This document shows, in pieces, positions 17,018 through 26,265 of a stretch of DNA of 64,000 nt (the first letter of the stretch is position 1; each line of letters opens with the position of its first letter). The notes below the pieces were generated by a model. That model made no database searches. It saw only the letters and a list, made by a program, of their open reading frames with translations, and was not told the origin of the DNA. Both the position numbers and the translations under genes were made by a program. This stretch comes from Mangrovimonas futianensis (GTDB lineage: Bacteria > Bacteroidota > Bacteroidia > Flavobacteriales > Flavobacteriaceae): positions 62,001 to 126,000 of the forward strand of contig NZ_JAJJNF010000004.1 of the NCBI RefSeq assembly GCF_021245805.1. Reading direction: 5' to 3'.

Positions 17018-18031
17018 TTAATTAAGTTTCTTTGTGGAATTTCGCTCAATAATATGAGTATGGATAACTTCGTGAACAGGATCACTCACCAATTTTCCTT
17101 CTAATCTATCAATTAACAATTCGACTGCTTTCTTACCAATATTTTCAGCATGCTGGCTAACAACCGTTAGTGAAGGTATAGAATGTTCAGACATTAATCC
17201 ATTAGTAAATCCAATAACAGCTATGTCATTTGGAACATCAAACCCATTTAATCGAGCCACATTTATGGTCAAAATAGCGGAGTATTCATCTGCACATACC
17301 ACTCCATCTATCTTTTGCTCCTTCAAGGTTCTAGTTAAGTCCTTTTCGATTTGATTGTAATGATCTACATCAATTATTAAAGGTTTTAAATTTCTATCTT
17401 TCAAAGCCTTTAAATACCCTTCACAACGCAGTTGCCCCACACTAATATTACTAATTGGATTGACAAAGGCAATATGTTTGGAACCATGATCTGCTAAAAA
17501 AGCAGTTGCTTCATAAGAACATTCAAAGTCATCTATAGTTACCGTGTCACAAAATACATCTTTTGTCACCCTATCAAACATAACCATGGGTACATTGTAC
17601 TTTGAAACTTTATCGAGATGCGCGTAACTTTTTAAACGTTGTGTTTCTTCAGCCAAAGACAATATAATACCGTCAACACTTCCATTGATAAAAGTATCTA
17701 TACTCTCACTTTCCTTTTTCTGCTTTTCATTACTGAGACAGATAATTAGTTTGTAGCCTCTTTTGGTGGCCTCAATCTCAATCCCATAAAGTACTTTACT
17801 GAAAAATTCCAACAAAATAGCCGGAATCACAACCCCAATCGTTTTGGTGGATTTTGACTTTAAGCTTCTAGCAATGTTATTGGGTATGTAGTTGCAGGAC
17901 TCTGCAATTTCTTTAATGCGAACTCTTGTTTTCAGCCCAATTTCAGGACTGTCATTCAATGCTTTAGACACTGTTGAAACAGATACCCCAGCTAAATTCG
18001 CTAAATCTTTTAATGTCGTCTTGGATGGCAT
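17018..18031 (-). CDS. LacI-family transcriptional regulator
   Basis: This 337-aa protein has an N-terminal helix-turn-helix (TTLKDLANLAGVSVSTVSKALND), the hinge helix YIPNNIARSLKSKSTKTIGVVIP, and a periplasmic-binding-protein-like effector domain (RLEGYL-type segment LRCEGYLKALKDR, DGVVCADEYSAILTINVARLNGFDVPNDIAVIGFTN). It follows the glucan PUL downstream of the GH3 gene, separated by a terminator, so it is transcribed by itself. Its likely target is the CTAAAACG-TTTTAG palindrome ahead of susC (29512-29525), since LacI-family operators are palindromes centred on CG. Confidence 0.93.
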   Translation of the reverse strand: MPSKTTLKDLANLAGVSVSTVSKALNDSPEIGLKTRVRIKEIAESCNYIPNNIARSLKSKSTKTIGVVIPAILLEFFSKVLYGIEIEATKRGYKLIICLSNEKQKKESESIDTFINGSVDGIILSLAEETQRLKSYAHLDKVSKYNVPMVMFDRVTKDVFCDTVTIDDFECSYEATAFLADHGSKHIAFVNPISNISVGQLRCEGYLKALKDRNLKPLIIDVDHYNQIEKDLTRTLKEQKIDGVVCADEYSAILTINVARLNGFDVPNDIAVIGFTNGLMSEHSIPSLTVVSQHAENIGKKAVELLIDRLEGKLVSDPVHEVIHTHIIERNSTKKLN

Positions 18032-18222
18032 AATCTATATTCTAAGATAGATATTTTTTACTTTTTATGCAATAAAATTGTTAATACCCTAATGAAAATA
18101 TTTCCAACTGCGAATATTTTACCTTTTAATTGAATTACCAAATTTATAGGCTTAATGTTTTGTAAATTTTCCAACAACCTTAAAGGAGCTAAAATCTGCA
18201 ATTCCTAATAAGACCTAAAATC

Positions 18223-18256
18223 AAAAAAGGTTCTGACAATTCAGAACCTTTTTTAA
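18223..18256. terminator. Terminator after the GH3 gene
   Basis: The arms AAGGTTCTGA (18227-18236) and TCAGAACCTT (18241-18250) enclose a 4-nt loop. Flanking A and T runs give termination signals on both strands. It closes the PUL operon (minus strand). Confidence 0.88.
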
Positions 18257-18304
18257 AAAATCAAGGCAACAAGCATCACCTGAAACTTAACATCAAACCT
18301 CAGT

Positions 18305-20626
18305 TCAACGAAGCTGTTGTGCCAAGTTAAATTCTGACTCTAATACTGTATTTGAGCTACCCCCTACAAATACTTTAAAGTCACCAGGCTCCACTAAAAA
18401 TTCACCCTGATTATTATAAAATCCCAATTCCTTATCGGTCAAAATAAAGTTTAGGGCTTTAGACTCTCCAGCTTTTAGACTGACCAACTCAAATCCCTTT
18501 AACTCCTTAACTGGTCGCGTAATACTCGCAAAAACATCTTGTATGTATACCTGAACCACTTCTTTTCCATCCAAATCTCCAATATTCTTCAATTCGAATG
18601 AAACCAATACTTGACTAGGATCAACCTCCACTTTTAAATCTTGATATTCAAATTGGGTATAACTTAAGCCATGTCCAAATGGAAATAAAGGATCGTTATC
18701 CATATCTGTATAATGAGACCAAAAAACCTCTCCTGGAGCGGGCTCATTAGGTCTACCTGTACTTTTATGATTATAGTAAATAGGCACTTGACCAACGGCC
18801 TTCGGAAAAGTCATCGGTAATTTTCCGCTAGGGTTATAATCTCCATATAACACTTGGGCTATGGCATGTCCACTTTGCATTCCTAACTGCCAAACCTCTA
18901 AAATGGAAGGAATATGTTCGGCGGCCCATGGAATAGCTACTGGTCTCCCATTGTGCAGTACTAAAACTACGTTGGGATTCGCCTTATAAACTTCTTCTAG
19001 CAATTGCTGCTGTAATTTTGGCAACCCAATATCTACTTGACTTCTACCTTCTCCTGTTTGCATACCATGCTCACCCAAAGCAACAAGCACAATATCTGCT
19101 TTTTTGGCAGCGTTCACTGCCTCTATCATACCTGAAGTTTTTGTTTGATTTATTTGCAATTGTTTTGGAAAAGATATCTCGCCATCCACAAAGGCTGGTC
19201 CTTTAACATAGGTAATAGTGTTTCCCTGATATTGTTGCAATCCTTCAAGTAATGAAACCGCCGTACCATTCTCGGCCCCAGTTCGCCAATTCCCCAAAGG
19301 ACTTGTTTTATCACTAGCCAATGCACCAATTACTACAATGTTTTGTCCCGATCTTTTAAGTGGAAGCAGGCTCTTTTCATTTTTTAAAAGCACAATAGAC
19401 TTCTTAGCCATATCCAAAACGGCATCCTGAATTTCTTGACTTCCCACAACTTCATTTTCGACTGATGGATCACTGTACTGATAAGGATTTTCAAAAAGTC
19501 CTAATTCAAATTTCACTCTGAGAATTCTCCTCACGGCATCATTTATTAAGTCTTCACTCACCTTACCTTCTTCTACCAATTCTGCCAAGTAATTAAGATA
19601 ATGGTAGGATTCCATATCCATATCTGACCCAGCGATTACAGCTCTTTCAGCTGCATATTTTCCGTTTTCAGCTTGTCCATGGGAAATCATTTCATTGATA
19701 GACCCCCAATCAGAAACCATAAAACCATTGAAATCCCATTTTCCTTTCAAAATATCTCTTTGCAACCAAGCATTTCCCGTAGCTGGCACACCATTTATTT
19801 CATTGAATGAATTCATAAAGGTTCTGACTCCTGCTTCTTTTGCAGCCAAGAATGGTGGAAAAACAATATTGTACAAGGTAGAGGTACCTACATCGACTGT
19901 ATTGTAATCTCTTCCCGATTCAGCAAAACCATAAGCAGCGAAATGTTTGGCGCATGCAGCAATCGTAAAAGGAGAAGTCAAATCATCCCCTTGAAAACCT
20001 GTCACTCTTGCTTTCGCAATGGCACTTCCCAAAAAAGGATCTTCACCGGCCCCTTCCATAACTCTTCCCCATCTGGCATCTCTTGTAATATCAACCATTG
20101 GAGCAAAAGTCCAATTGATTCCACTTACAGCGGCTTCTTTAGCAGCCACCTCCGCAGATCTTTTTATAGCTTCCATATCCCAACTGGCCGACTCTGCCAA
20201 TGGAATAGGACTAACAGTTTTAAACCCATGAACCACGTCAAATCCAATAAGCAATGGAATCCCCAATCGAGTCTCCTCCACTGCTATTTTCTGAACCTCA
20301 AGAACTTCTTTGGCCCCAGTAACGTTGAGCATGGAGCCAACTAATCCCTTTCTTAAATCCTCATATTTTTTGGCCTCCGACCCACCTTCAGGTTTAGGTC
20401 CAGTGACATCCCAAAAACCGCTATACTGATTCATTTGACCGATTTTCTCCTCCAAAGTCATCAAAGAAAGTAACGAATCTACCTTTCCTTCAATTTCCGA
20501 ATCAAGTACCGTAGTTCCTGATTTCATTGAAACAGATCCTATTTCTTGACCCTGAGAAAAGTTAGTACAAGAACATAGCGTTCCTAGGAGACAAATTGCC
20601 CCTAAATAAATTGATAATCTTTTCAT
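18305..20626 (-). CDS. bglX: GH3 beta-glucosidase, lipoprotein
   Basis: This 773-aa glycoside hydrolase family 3 enzyme would release glucose from beta-gluco-oligosaccharides produced by the neighbouring laminarinase. The lipobox LCSC puts the lipidated Cys at 20. The GH3 N-domain shows LMTLEEKIGQMNQYSG, GIPLLIGFDVVHGFKTVSPIPLAESASWD, CAKHFAAYGFAESGRDYN, and GFMVSDWGSINEMI with the probable nucleophile Asp306. The C-domain (KSIVLLKNEKSLLPL, GEHGMQTGEGRSQVDI) and a fibronectin-III-like end (FELKNIGDLDGKEVVQVYIQD) follow. It is the last gene of the PUL operon, 6 bp after GH16. Confidence 0.95.
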   Translation of the reverse strand: MKRLSIYLGAICLLGTLCSCTNFSQGQEIGSVSMKSGTTVLDSEIEGKVDSLLSLMTLEEKIGQMNQYSGFWDVTGPKPEGGSEAKKYEDLRKGLVGSMLNVTGAKEVLEVQKIAVEETRLGIPLLIGFDVVHGFKTVSPIPLAESASWDMEAIKRSAEVAAKEAAVSGINWTFAPMVDITRDARWGRVMEGAGEDPFLGSAIAKARVTGFQGDDLTSPFTIAACAKHFAAYGFAESGRDYNTVDVGTSTLYNIVFPPFLAAKEAGVRTFMNSFNEINGVPATGNAWLQRDILKGKWDFNGFMVSDWGSINEMISHGQAENGKYAAERAVIAGSDMDMESYHYLNYLAELVEEGKVSEDLINDAVRRILRVKFELGLFENPYQYSDPSVENEVVGSQEIQDAVLDMAKKSIVLLKNEKSLLPLKRSGQNIVVIGALASDKTSPLGNWRTGAENGTAVSLLEGLQQYQGNTITYVKGPAFVDGEISFPKQLQINQTKTSGMIEAVNAAKKADIVLVALGEHGMQTGEGRSQVDIGLPKLQQQLLEEVYKANPNVVLVLHNGRPVAIPWAAEHIPSILEVWQLGMQSGHAIAQVLYGDYNPSGKLPMTFPKAVGQVPIYYNHKSTGRPNEPAPGEVFWSHYTDMDNDPLFPFGHGLSYTQFEYQDLKVEVDPSQVLVSFELKNIGDLDGKEVVQVYIQDVFASITRPVKELKGFELVSLKAGESKALNFILTDKELGFYNNQGEFLVEPGDFKVFVGGSSNTVLESEFNLAQQLR

Positions 20627-20632
20627 GATAAA

Positions 20633-21751
20633 TTATTGATATACCCTTACATAGTCTACTTCCATAGTTCCCTCCATGAATTCGGGATCTATTGTACCTC
20701 CCAGATTGCCTCCAATTGCTACATTCATAATGATAAATTGGTCTAAGTCAAACGGCCAGGTCTGGTCATTTTTATTTGCTGGTTGATAGGTATAATGTAC
20801 GTTTCCATCCACTGAAAACACCATTTTTTCGGGAGTCCATTCCAACTCATAAACATGAAATTGGCTGGTCACATCCCCTATCGTTTGTCCACCAAGATTA
20901 GTGGTGTTACCAAAACTTGATGGTGTATGTATCGCACTTTGAACAAAACCTTCATTATTTCCTACATGCTCCATAATATCGGTTTCACCGCAGGCAGGCC
21001 AACTTACTTCATCAATATTGGCCCCTAGCAACCATAATGCAGGCCAAGTACCTCCTCCAGAAGGTAATTTGGCTCTGATTTCAAGTTTGCCATAAGTGAA
21101 CTCATACTTATCTTTTGTTAACATTCTTGCTGAAGTAAATTCTGAGCCCAAATAGTTCTCACGTTTTGCAGTGATTTTTAACATCCCATTTTCTACTATC
21201 GCATTCTCTGGACGGTTGGTATAATACTGAGATTCATTGTTACCCCATCCATTTTGACCTGTTCCAATATTGTACCCCCATTTACTGGAATCTGGAGCCC
21301 CATCCACATCAAACTCATCTGACCAAACCAACTCATAAGTATCATCAACATATAGTGTAATGGTTTGCGATGTATTCACACTATGATCTGTGGCAGAGTA
21401 AGCATACACATATACTGTATATTCATTGGTTCCAGGAGAGGTATAGGTAAATTCCATGGTGCCATCCAAACTTTCCATCTCGGTTCCATTTCCGAATCGG
21501 AAGCCATATTTTACAGCATCATCTGCATAGGCAACACATTGTATCGTCCCTGAACCATCCCCGTTAGGATTTTCTGAATCAGACCCCACCTTACTTATTT
21601 GAACCGTTAATCCAGAGGGGAAAATGGGCTCCTCTGTTGGATTTCCATTATTAGAATTATCAGAAGGATCATCTCCACTAGAGCAAGATATACTCCAAAC
21701 CGTCATTAAACTAATTAGAATATGTGCTATCAATTTGTTACTATTTTTCAT
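20633..21751 (-). CDS. GH16 endo-beta-glucanase (laminarinase-type), lipoprotein
   Basis: This 372-aa protein begins with a lipoprotein signal (Cys23 in SISC) and an acidic Ser/Asn-rich tether. A PKD-like domain runs to about residue 135. The GH16 domain then begins (YELVWSDEFDVDGAPDSSKWGYNIGTGQNGWGNNE) and carries the catalytic signature GETDIMEH, with Glu256 and Glu261 as nucleophile and acid/base. The sequence around it (LPSGGGTWPALWLLGANIDEVSWPACGE) resembles laminarinases more than agarases or carrageenases. It would cut beta-1,3-glucan at the cell surface. It sits between a PKD lipoprotein and GH3 in the operon. Confidence 0.94.
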   Translation of the reverse strand: MKNSNKLIAHILISLMTVWSISCSSGDDPSDNSNNGNPTEEPIFPSGLTVQISKVGSDSENPNGDGSGTIQCVAYADDAVKYGFRFGNGTEMESLDGTMEFTYTSPGTNEYTVYVYAYSATDHSVNTSQTITLYVDDTYELVWSDEFDVDGAPDSSKWGYNIGTGQNGWGNNESQYYTNRPENAIVENGMLKITAKRENYLGSEFTSARMLTKDKYEFTYGKLEIRAKLPSGGGTWPALWLLGANIDEVSWPACGETDIMEHVGNNEGFVQSAIHTPSSFGNTTNLGGQTIGDVTSQFHVYELEWTPEKMVFSVDGNVHYTYQPANKNDQTWPFDLDQFIIMNVAIGGNLGGTIDPEFMEGTMEVDYVRVYQ

Positions 21752-21807
21752 TGTTCAATTACATACTTTTTAAAGGGGCAAATGAAATCACTTACCCCCT
21801 AACTTAT

Positions 21808-22692
21808 TTAATCTGCGATAAAAATCACAAACCATCCATTACCATCTGAACCAACTGTTTTCATTGTCATTTCATTATCAGATCGAGATAATATTTGATA
21901 ACTGTGATCACCGCCTACATAGAATCCATGATATCCTAAATTTGAAAAACTTAAAGTTTCCTGTCCTCCTGGAGCACTAAGCGTCCAATTTCCAGAATAG
22001 TTTTCCAACGGATAATTTTCATACTCATTATCACCATTGGGCGTTTGCCCTCCAACACCAAAATCAGCATCCAAAGCTCCGGCCTGTCCATAACCAGTAC
22101 CGTTTGTGATATGGGTAAAAGTACCATCCACATTAAATTCCCAAGTATCATCATAAGCCCCTTTACCGTCTTTATCGTAAGGCGCTGCTGCCCACCAAAT
22201 AGGACTTGTCTCGTCAGCTGGACCAACACCAAAATGGCCAGCAGTCTCCGCCTTGATTCGCCAAGTTCTAGTACCATCAGCAGTCAACATTGTGATAAGA
22301 TCTGCTGGTGGATTGTACAATGCCAATACCTCTACATCTATCGTTGCGCTTGATGTCACACCTGCTGTACCTATGGCTAAAACCGTAACCGTATAGGTAT
22401 GAACTCCTGTTACTCCAAAACTGTAGGACTTTGTCCCATTTGGAGTCATAGATTCCGAGCCGTTGTAAATATACTTGTAGGTGATCGCATTATCTGCCGA
22501 GGCATTGAAATGCACTTCACCACTTCCATCTCCATAAGGATTATCGGCATCTTGCCCTACAATCTCAGCTGAGATTGTTAAATTAGAAGGGTTTACTATC
22601 TCTCCAAATTCATACTCATCTTTTTCACAACCACTAATAACAATGAGCACAGATAAGAGACATACTTTATAGATATATTTTAAATACTTCAT
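21808..22692 (-). CDS. PKD-domain surface lipoprotein of the glucan PUL
   Basis: This 294-aa lipoprotein (SGC lipobox, Cys22, followed by acidic EKDEYEFGE typical of surface export in Bacteroidota) has a PKD-like domain (about 35-125, with SFGVTGVHTYTVTVLAIGTAGVTSSATIDVEV). A second domain starts at LITMLTADGTRTWRIKAETAGHFGVGP and contains many Trp/Tyr (SPIWWAAAPYDKDG, YDDTWEFNVDGTFTH). This second domain resembles the C-terminal units of the neighbouring 691-aa protein. No catalytic motif is visible; a glucan-binding role is inferred from position and domain type. Confidence 0.8.
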   Translation of the reverse strand: MKYLKYIYKVCLLSVLIVISGCEKDEYEFGEIVNPSNLTISAEIVGQDADNPYGDGSGEVHFNASADNAITYKYIYNGSESMTPNGTKSYSFGVTGVHTYTVTVLAIGTAGVTSSATIDVEVLALYNPPADLITMLTADGTRTWRIKAETAGHFGVGPADETSPIWWAAAPYDKDGKGAYDDTWEFNVDGTFTHITNGTGYGQAGALDADFGVGGQTPNGDNEYENYPLENYSGNWTLSAPGGQETLSFSNLGYHGFYVGGDHSYQILSRSDNEMTMKTVGSDGNGWFVIFIAD

Positions 22693-22703
22693 CTTTTCCT
22701 TTT

Positions 22704-24779
22704 TTAAATTTTAATAAGCTTATAAGTCCAGAACACTCCAGATCCTGATTCAATGGATACTGTAATTGTATTATTGTCAATCCATGTGGTCTCATAAGTA
22801 ATACTATTAGGTACGGGAACACCAGGTAATTCTCCTTCATTATTCACCTTAGGCAATCCTAGATAAGCTCCAGAACCACTTAAAGTCAAGCTTCCTGATG
22901 CTTCATCAAAACTGAAACTTGCTGAACCAGATCCATCATGCGGCGCAACAGGAGCTCCACATTGATCAGACTCAACACCTTGCCAAGCTTCTAACCATGT
23001 TTCATCTCCTAAAACGTTACTGAAAGATCCATCTGACATAAATACATAAGAATCGTCATAGTAACATGCTCTATCAGAGACAGATTGCTCATCGATAGAC
23101 CACCACTCACCACTACCAGGAGAAGGACCTACCATCAAGGATCCAGCCTCGGGTGCCAACTGCCATGTTCCAACAATTGGCGATATGTATCTTACCAATT
23201 TATAGGTCCAGAAAACTCCGGCACCGGCTTCAACACTTACAATCATGGTATTGTTATTATCCATTAAGGTAACGTTGTATGTGATAGAACTCGGAACAGC
23301 GACATTGGGTAACTCCCCTTCATTGTTTGCCTTAGGTAATCCAATATAAGCCCCGGTGCCATTCACTGTTAAAGTACCAGCGCCCTCATCATAAATAAAT
23401 GTGGCATTTGCTGATCCGTCATGAGGCGCAACAGGCACGCCGCATTGTTCTGCTGCTACACCTTGCCAAGTTTCAAGCCAAGTTTCGCCTTGAAGTTCAT
23501 TTTGGAAACTACCATCCATATTAAACACATAATAATCATCAAAATAACAAGCTCTATCAGCTACCACCTGGGCATCACTGGTCCACCACTCACCACTACC
23601 TGGGCTTGGTCCTACCATAAGTGCACCGGCCTCTGGCGCTAATTGCCATACACCCTCTAATCCTGAAGCAGCAGCTGGTGCTTTCCAGAAATATAAATTA
23701 TCAATAAAGACCGTTCCAGCTGCCCATGGTTCACCAACAAACTTAAATTGGTGCAAATCTGCCATGGATAAACCTTGATCGGTAAATGCTGAAAGGGGAA
23801 TATCAAAACTATTCCATTCTCCAGCGGTTAAATCTTGAGTTACCTGTTGCTCACCCGTCGCCAAACTGATTGGGAACACTTGGATTTGATCCACATCTGC
23901 CGTCCATACATCTAGGTGCAGATATTCCATGGCTGAAGCATCAACAGTTTCCCCAAATTGAACACCCTGATAACTTAAGTTGATATACTGAAGCATCTCA
24001 TCGCCATTCAAATTGAACATAGCATAACTACTTCCCTGACCAGATTGCCCCCAGTCTGGATTATAATCCGTTCCAGGCACATCGTTATAAGCGCCGGCAA
24101 AAATTGAAATATAATCTGACTCGTACCTTGCAGGTTGGGTAGGAGCAGGATTTATTGGCTGAAGGATTTCAGTCACTTCAAACTCTTCGGTATAAGTTGT
24201 AGTCTCAATAGCTGCACCCATAGCTACCACCGTTATGGTATAAATACCTGGCTCTTGGTAGGTATAAGAAACCGTCTCTCCAATGTCTCCAGATACAGGA
24301 TCATCATTTCCTGCCTCTCCAAAGTACACATCATAAGTAATAGCATACTCTGCTGTAGCAGTTACATTAACTTGTTTTGAAACTGCTTGGTCATTTTCTA
24401 TGGTTACTTCTAAATTTTGTGGTGCTGTAAAGGAAACCACCAATTGCTGACTAGCTTCTGTAGTTAACCCGGTGATTCCTTTAGCAATGACACTCACGTT
24501 ATAAGTTCCTTCTTCGTAAATATGTTCTGCAAACTCGCCATTGGGAAGCTCCTCATTTTCTGAAGCATCTCCAAAAACTACATCAAAAGAAACCGCTCCT
24601 TCCGCCGTCGGAATAATAGTTACCATTCCACTATTGTCTTGGGTAACATCAAATGTAATCTCCACATTTGAAGGTGCTTTTGCAGTTTGGACAAAATCGG
24701 CATTGTCATCGTCTTCAGCACAAGTGAGTGCCAAAGTAGCTATCAAAAACAGTTGGAATATATATTTTAATTGTTTCAT
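22704..24779 (-). CDS. Large surface glycan-binding lipoprotein with PKD-like, CBM-like and duplicated C-terminal domains
   Basis: This protein of about 691 aa has a lipoprotein signal with Cys20 followed by AEDDDNADF, an acidic surface-export signature. Two PKD-like repeats (about 35-200) are followed by a beta-sandwich resembling a carbohydrate-binding module (about 215-365, LNGDEMLQYINLSYQGVQFG... FIDNLYFWK). The rest is a tandem duplication of an approximately 155-residue domain. Both copies begin GxWQLAPEAGxLMVGPSPGSGEWW and share PVAPHDGS and NNEGELP, and end FWTYKL. It follows susD at the position of SusE/SGBP genes and should bind the glucan at the surface. An ATG two codons upstream is an alternative start. 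Confidence 0.85.
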   Translation of the reverse strand: MKQLKYIFQLFLIATLALTCAEDDDNADFVQTAKAPSNVEITFDVTQDNSGMVTIIPTAEGAVSFDVVFGDASENEELPNGEFAEHIYEEGTYNVSVIAKGITGLTTEASQQLVVSFTAPQNLEVTIENDQAVSKQVNVTATAEYAITYDVYFGEAGNDDPVSGDIGETVSYTYQEPGIYTITVVAMGAAIETTTYTEEFEVTEILQPINPAPTQPARYESDYISIFAGAYNDVPGTDYNPDWGQSGQGSSYAMFNLNGDEMLQYINLSYQGVQFGETVDASAMEYLHLDVWTADVDQIQVFPISLATGEQQVTQDLTAGEWNSFDIPLSAFTDQGLSMADLHQFKFVGEPWAAGTVFIDNLYFWKAPAAASGLEGVWQLAPEAGALMVGPSPGSGEWWTSDAQVVADRACYFDDYYVFNMDGSFQNELQGETWLETWQGVAAEQCGVPVAPHDGSANATFIYDEGAGTLTVNGTGAYIGLPKANNEGELPNVAVPSSITYNVTLMDNNNTMIVSVEAGAGVFWTYKLVRYISPIVGTWQLAPEAGSLMVGPSPGSGEWWSIDEQSVSDRACYYDDSYVFMSDGSFSNVLGDETWLEAWQGVESDQCGAPVAPHDGSGSASFSFDEASGSLTLSGSGAYLGLPKVNNEGELPGVPVPNSITYETTWIDNNTITVSIESGSGVFWTYKLIKI

Positions 24780-24790
24780 TATCATTTGTT

Positions 24791-26260
24791 TTAGTATTGA
24801 GGGTTTTGGTTTAATCCAGATATATCCACTTCTAACTGAGGAACTGGGAATAATTCATGTTTGCCAGTCACAAATCCATCAATAACTGAAGCCGCTTGAC
24901 CAGTTCTTACCAAATCAAAGAATCTATGACCTTCCATGGAAAGTTCTAAATTTCTCTCATTCCAAATAGCTTGAACTAAGGCTTGTCCTGAAGTGCTGAT
25001 ATTATGGTCACTGTTACCAAAAGCACGTTGGCGTACTTGGTTCAAGTAATTTCTTGCCAAATCCTCATTGATTCCACCACGAGCATTAGCTTCAGCAGCC
25101 ATTAGTAATACATCGGCATATCTAATAGCTCTGTAATTATTCAAATAATTTAATTCAGTCTGAGCTCCACTTTCTCCGGCTCTTGGGATATATTTTCTAT
25201 TATAATATCCTGTATGTTCATAACCTTCAGCATAACTTGCACCAGTTTCAGCTGCCCATGCCTCAATATCCAAGATGGAAGCATCTCGACGGGAATCGGC
25301 TTCATCAAAAGAATTATAAAGATTAGGAGTTGGCAAATTAAAGCTCCACCCTGTTGCAAATTCAGGACCTGAATAAGCTCTTGGTCCATTATGGATAATT
25401 CCAAAATTACCCTCACCACAGGTTGGGCAACCCCAATCCCACCATTCAGATTCATTAGAATATTGAATTTCAAATACAGATTCTGGACCATTCTCACCAG
25501 ACTTCAAGAATTGACTGCCATAATCGGGCACCAAACTGTAAAGACCAATTACATTTTGTAACATGGACGCAGCTTCAGAAAATTTATCTTGATATAAGTA
25601 AACTTTTCCTAGTAAAGCTTGAGCCGCAGACTTGGTTACGCGTCCTGCTTGGTTTTGAGATGCAGGCAACACGTCAATAGCATTTAGCAAATCGGCTTCA
25701 ATCTGAGCATAAACTTCCTCTTTTGAAGCTCTTTGAAGCGTTCCAGTATCAGAGGCATCTAAACGTCTGTCTGTGATCAATGGAACGCCACCAAAGAATT
25801 TGACTAATTCAAAATAATAATATGATCTTAAAAAATAGGCTTCTCCATAAAGTGCTGCTTTGCCATCAAAATCAATTTTGTTTTTGTTTTCTTCCATATA
25901 ATTAACCCTATTCACGCCTTCAAAACACCATCTCCAGATAGAGGTTAAATTATCATTTTGAGGGTAGTGGGTCATATCGTCAATTTGTTGCAACCCTATA
26001 ACGTCTGTGGCGCTTTCGCCCCCACAAAAAGAATTGTCAGACGCAATATCTCCTATCAAGGTATTTAAGTACAACCATTGTAATGGATCATAACTTCCTA
26101 TAAGTGCTGCCTGATAATTGGCTTCGGATTGGAAGTAAGAATCTGCATCAATCTGATACACTTCTGAAGCTTCAAGGTCTACATAATCTGAACAGGCCTG
26201 AAAAGTCAGCAGCATACCGCAAATCATTAAAGTGTGTTTAAAATATTTCATAGATCTCAT
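24791..26260 (-). CDS. SusD/RagB-family glycan-binding lipoprotein
   Basis: This 489-aa lipoprotein (FQAC lipobox) is the lid partner of the SusC transporter. Family landmarks are the N-terminal SYFQSEANYQAALIGSYDPLQW, the TPR-like helical part (YGEAYFLRSYYYFELVKFFGGVPLIT, SKEEVYAQIEADLLNAIDVLP, KSAAQALLGKVYLYQDKFSEA), and the C-terminal YRAIRYADVLLMAAEANARGG, NQVRQRAF and IWNERNLELSMEGHRFFDLVRTG. It lies 5 bp after susC. A second Met three codons on may be the real start. Confidence 0.95.
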   Translation of the reverse strand: MRSMKYFKHTLMICGMLLTFQACSDYVDLEASEVYQIDADSYFQSEANYQAALIGSYDPLQWLYLNTLIGDIASDNSFCGGESATDVIGLQQIDDMTHYPQNDNLTSIWRWCFEGVNRVNYMEENKNKIDFDGKAALYGEAYFLRSYYYFELVKFFGGVPLITDRRLDASDTGTLQRASKEEVYAQIEADLLNAIDVLPASQNQAGRVTKSAAQALLGKVYLYQDKFSEAASMLQNVIGLYSLVPDYGSQFLKSGENGPESVFEIQYSNESEWWDWGCPTCGEGNFGIIHNGPRAYSGPEFATGWSFNLPTPNLYNSFDEADSRRDASILDIEAWAAETGASYAEGYEHTGYYNRKYIPRAGESGAQTELNYLNNYRAIRYADVLLMAAEANARGGINEDLARNYLNQVRQRAFGNSDHNISTSGQALVQAIWNERNLELSMEGHRFFDLVRTGQAASVIDGFVTGKHELFPVPQLEVDISGLNQNPQY

Positions 26261-26265
26261 TTTTT

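Noticed and set aside
18095..18120. Inverted repeat AAAATATT-10 nt-AATATTTT upstream of the LacI-family gene
   Set aside because: The arms are only A and T and the spacing is loose; not enough to call an operator.
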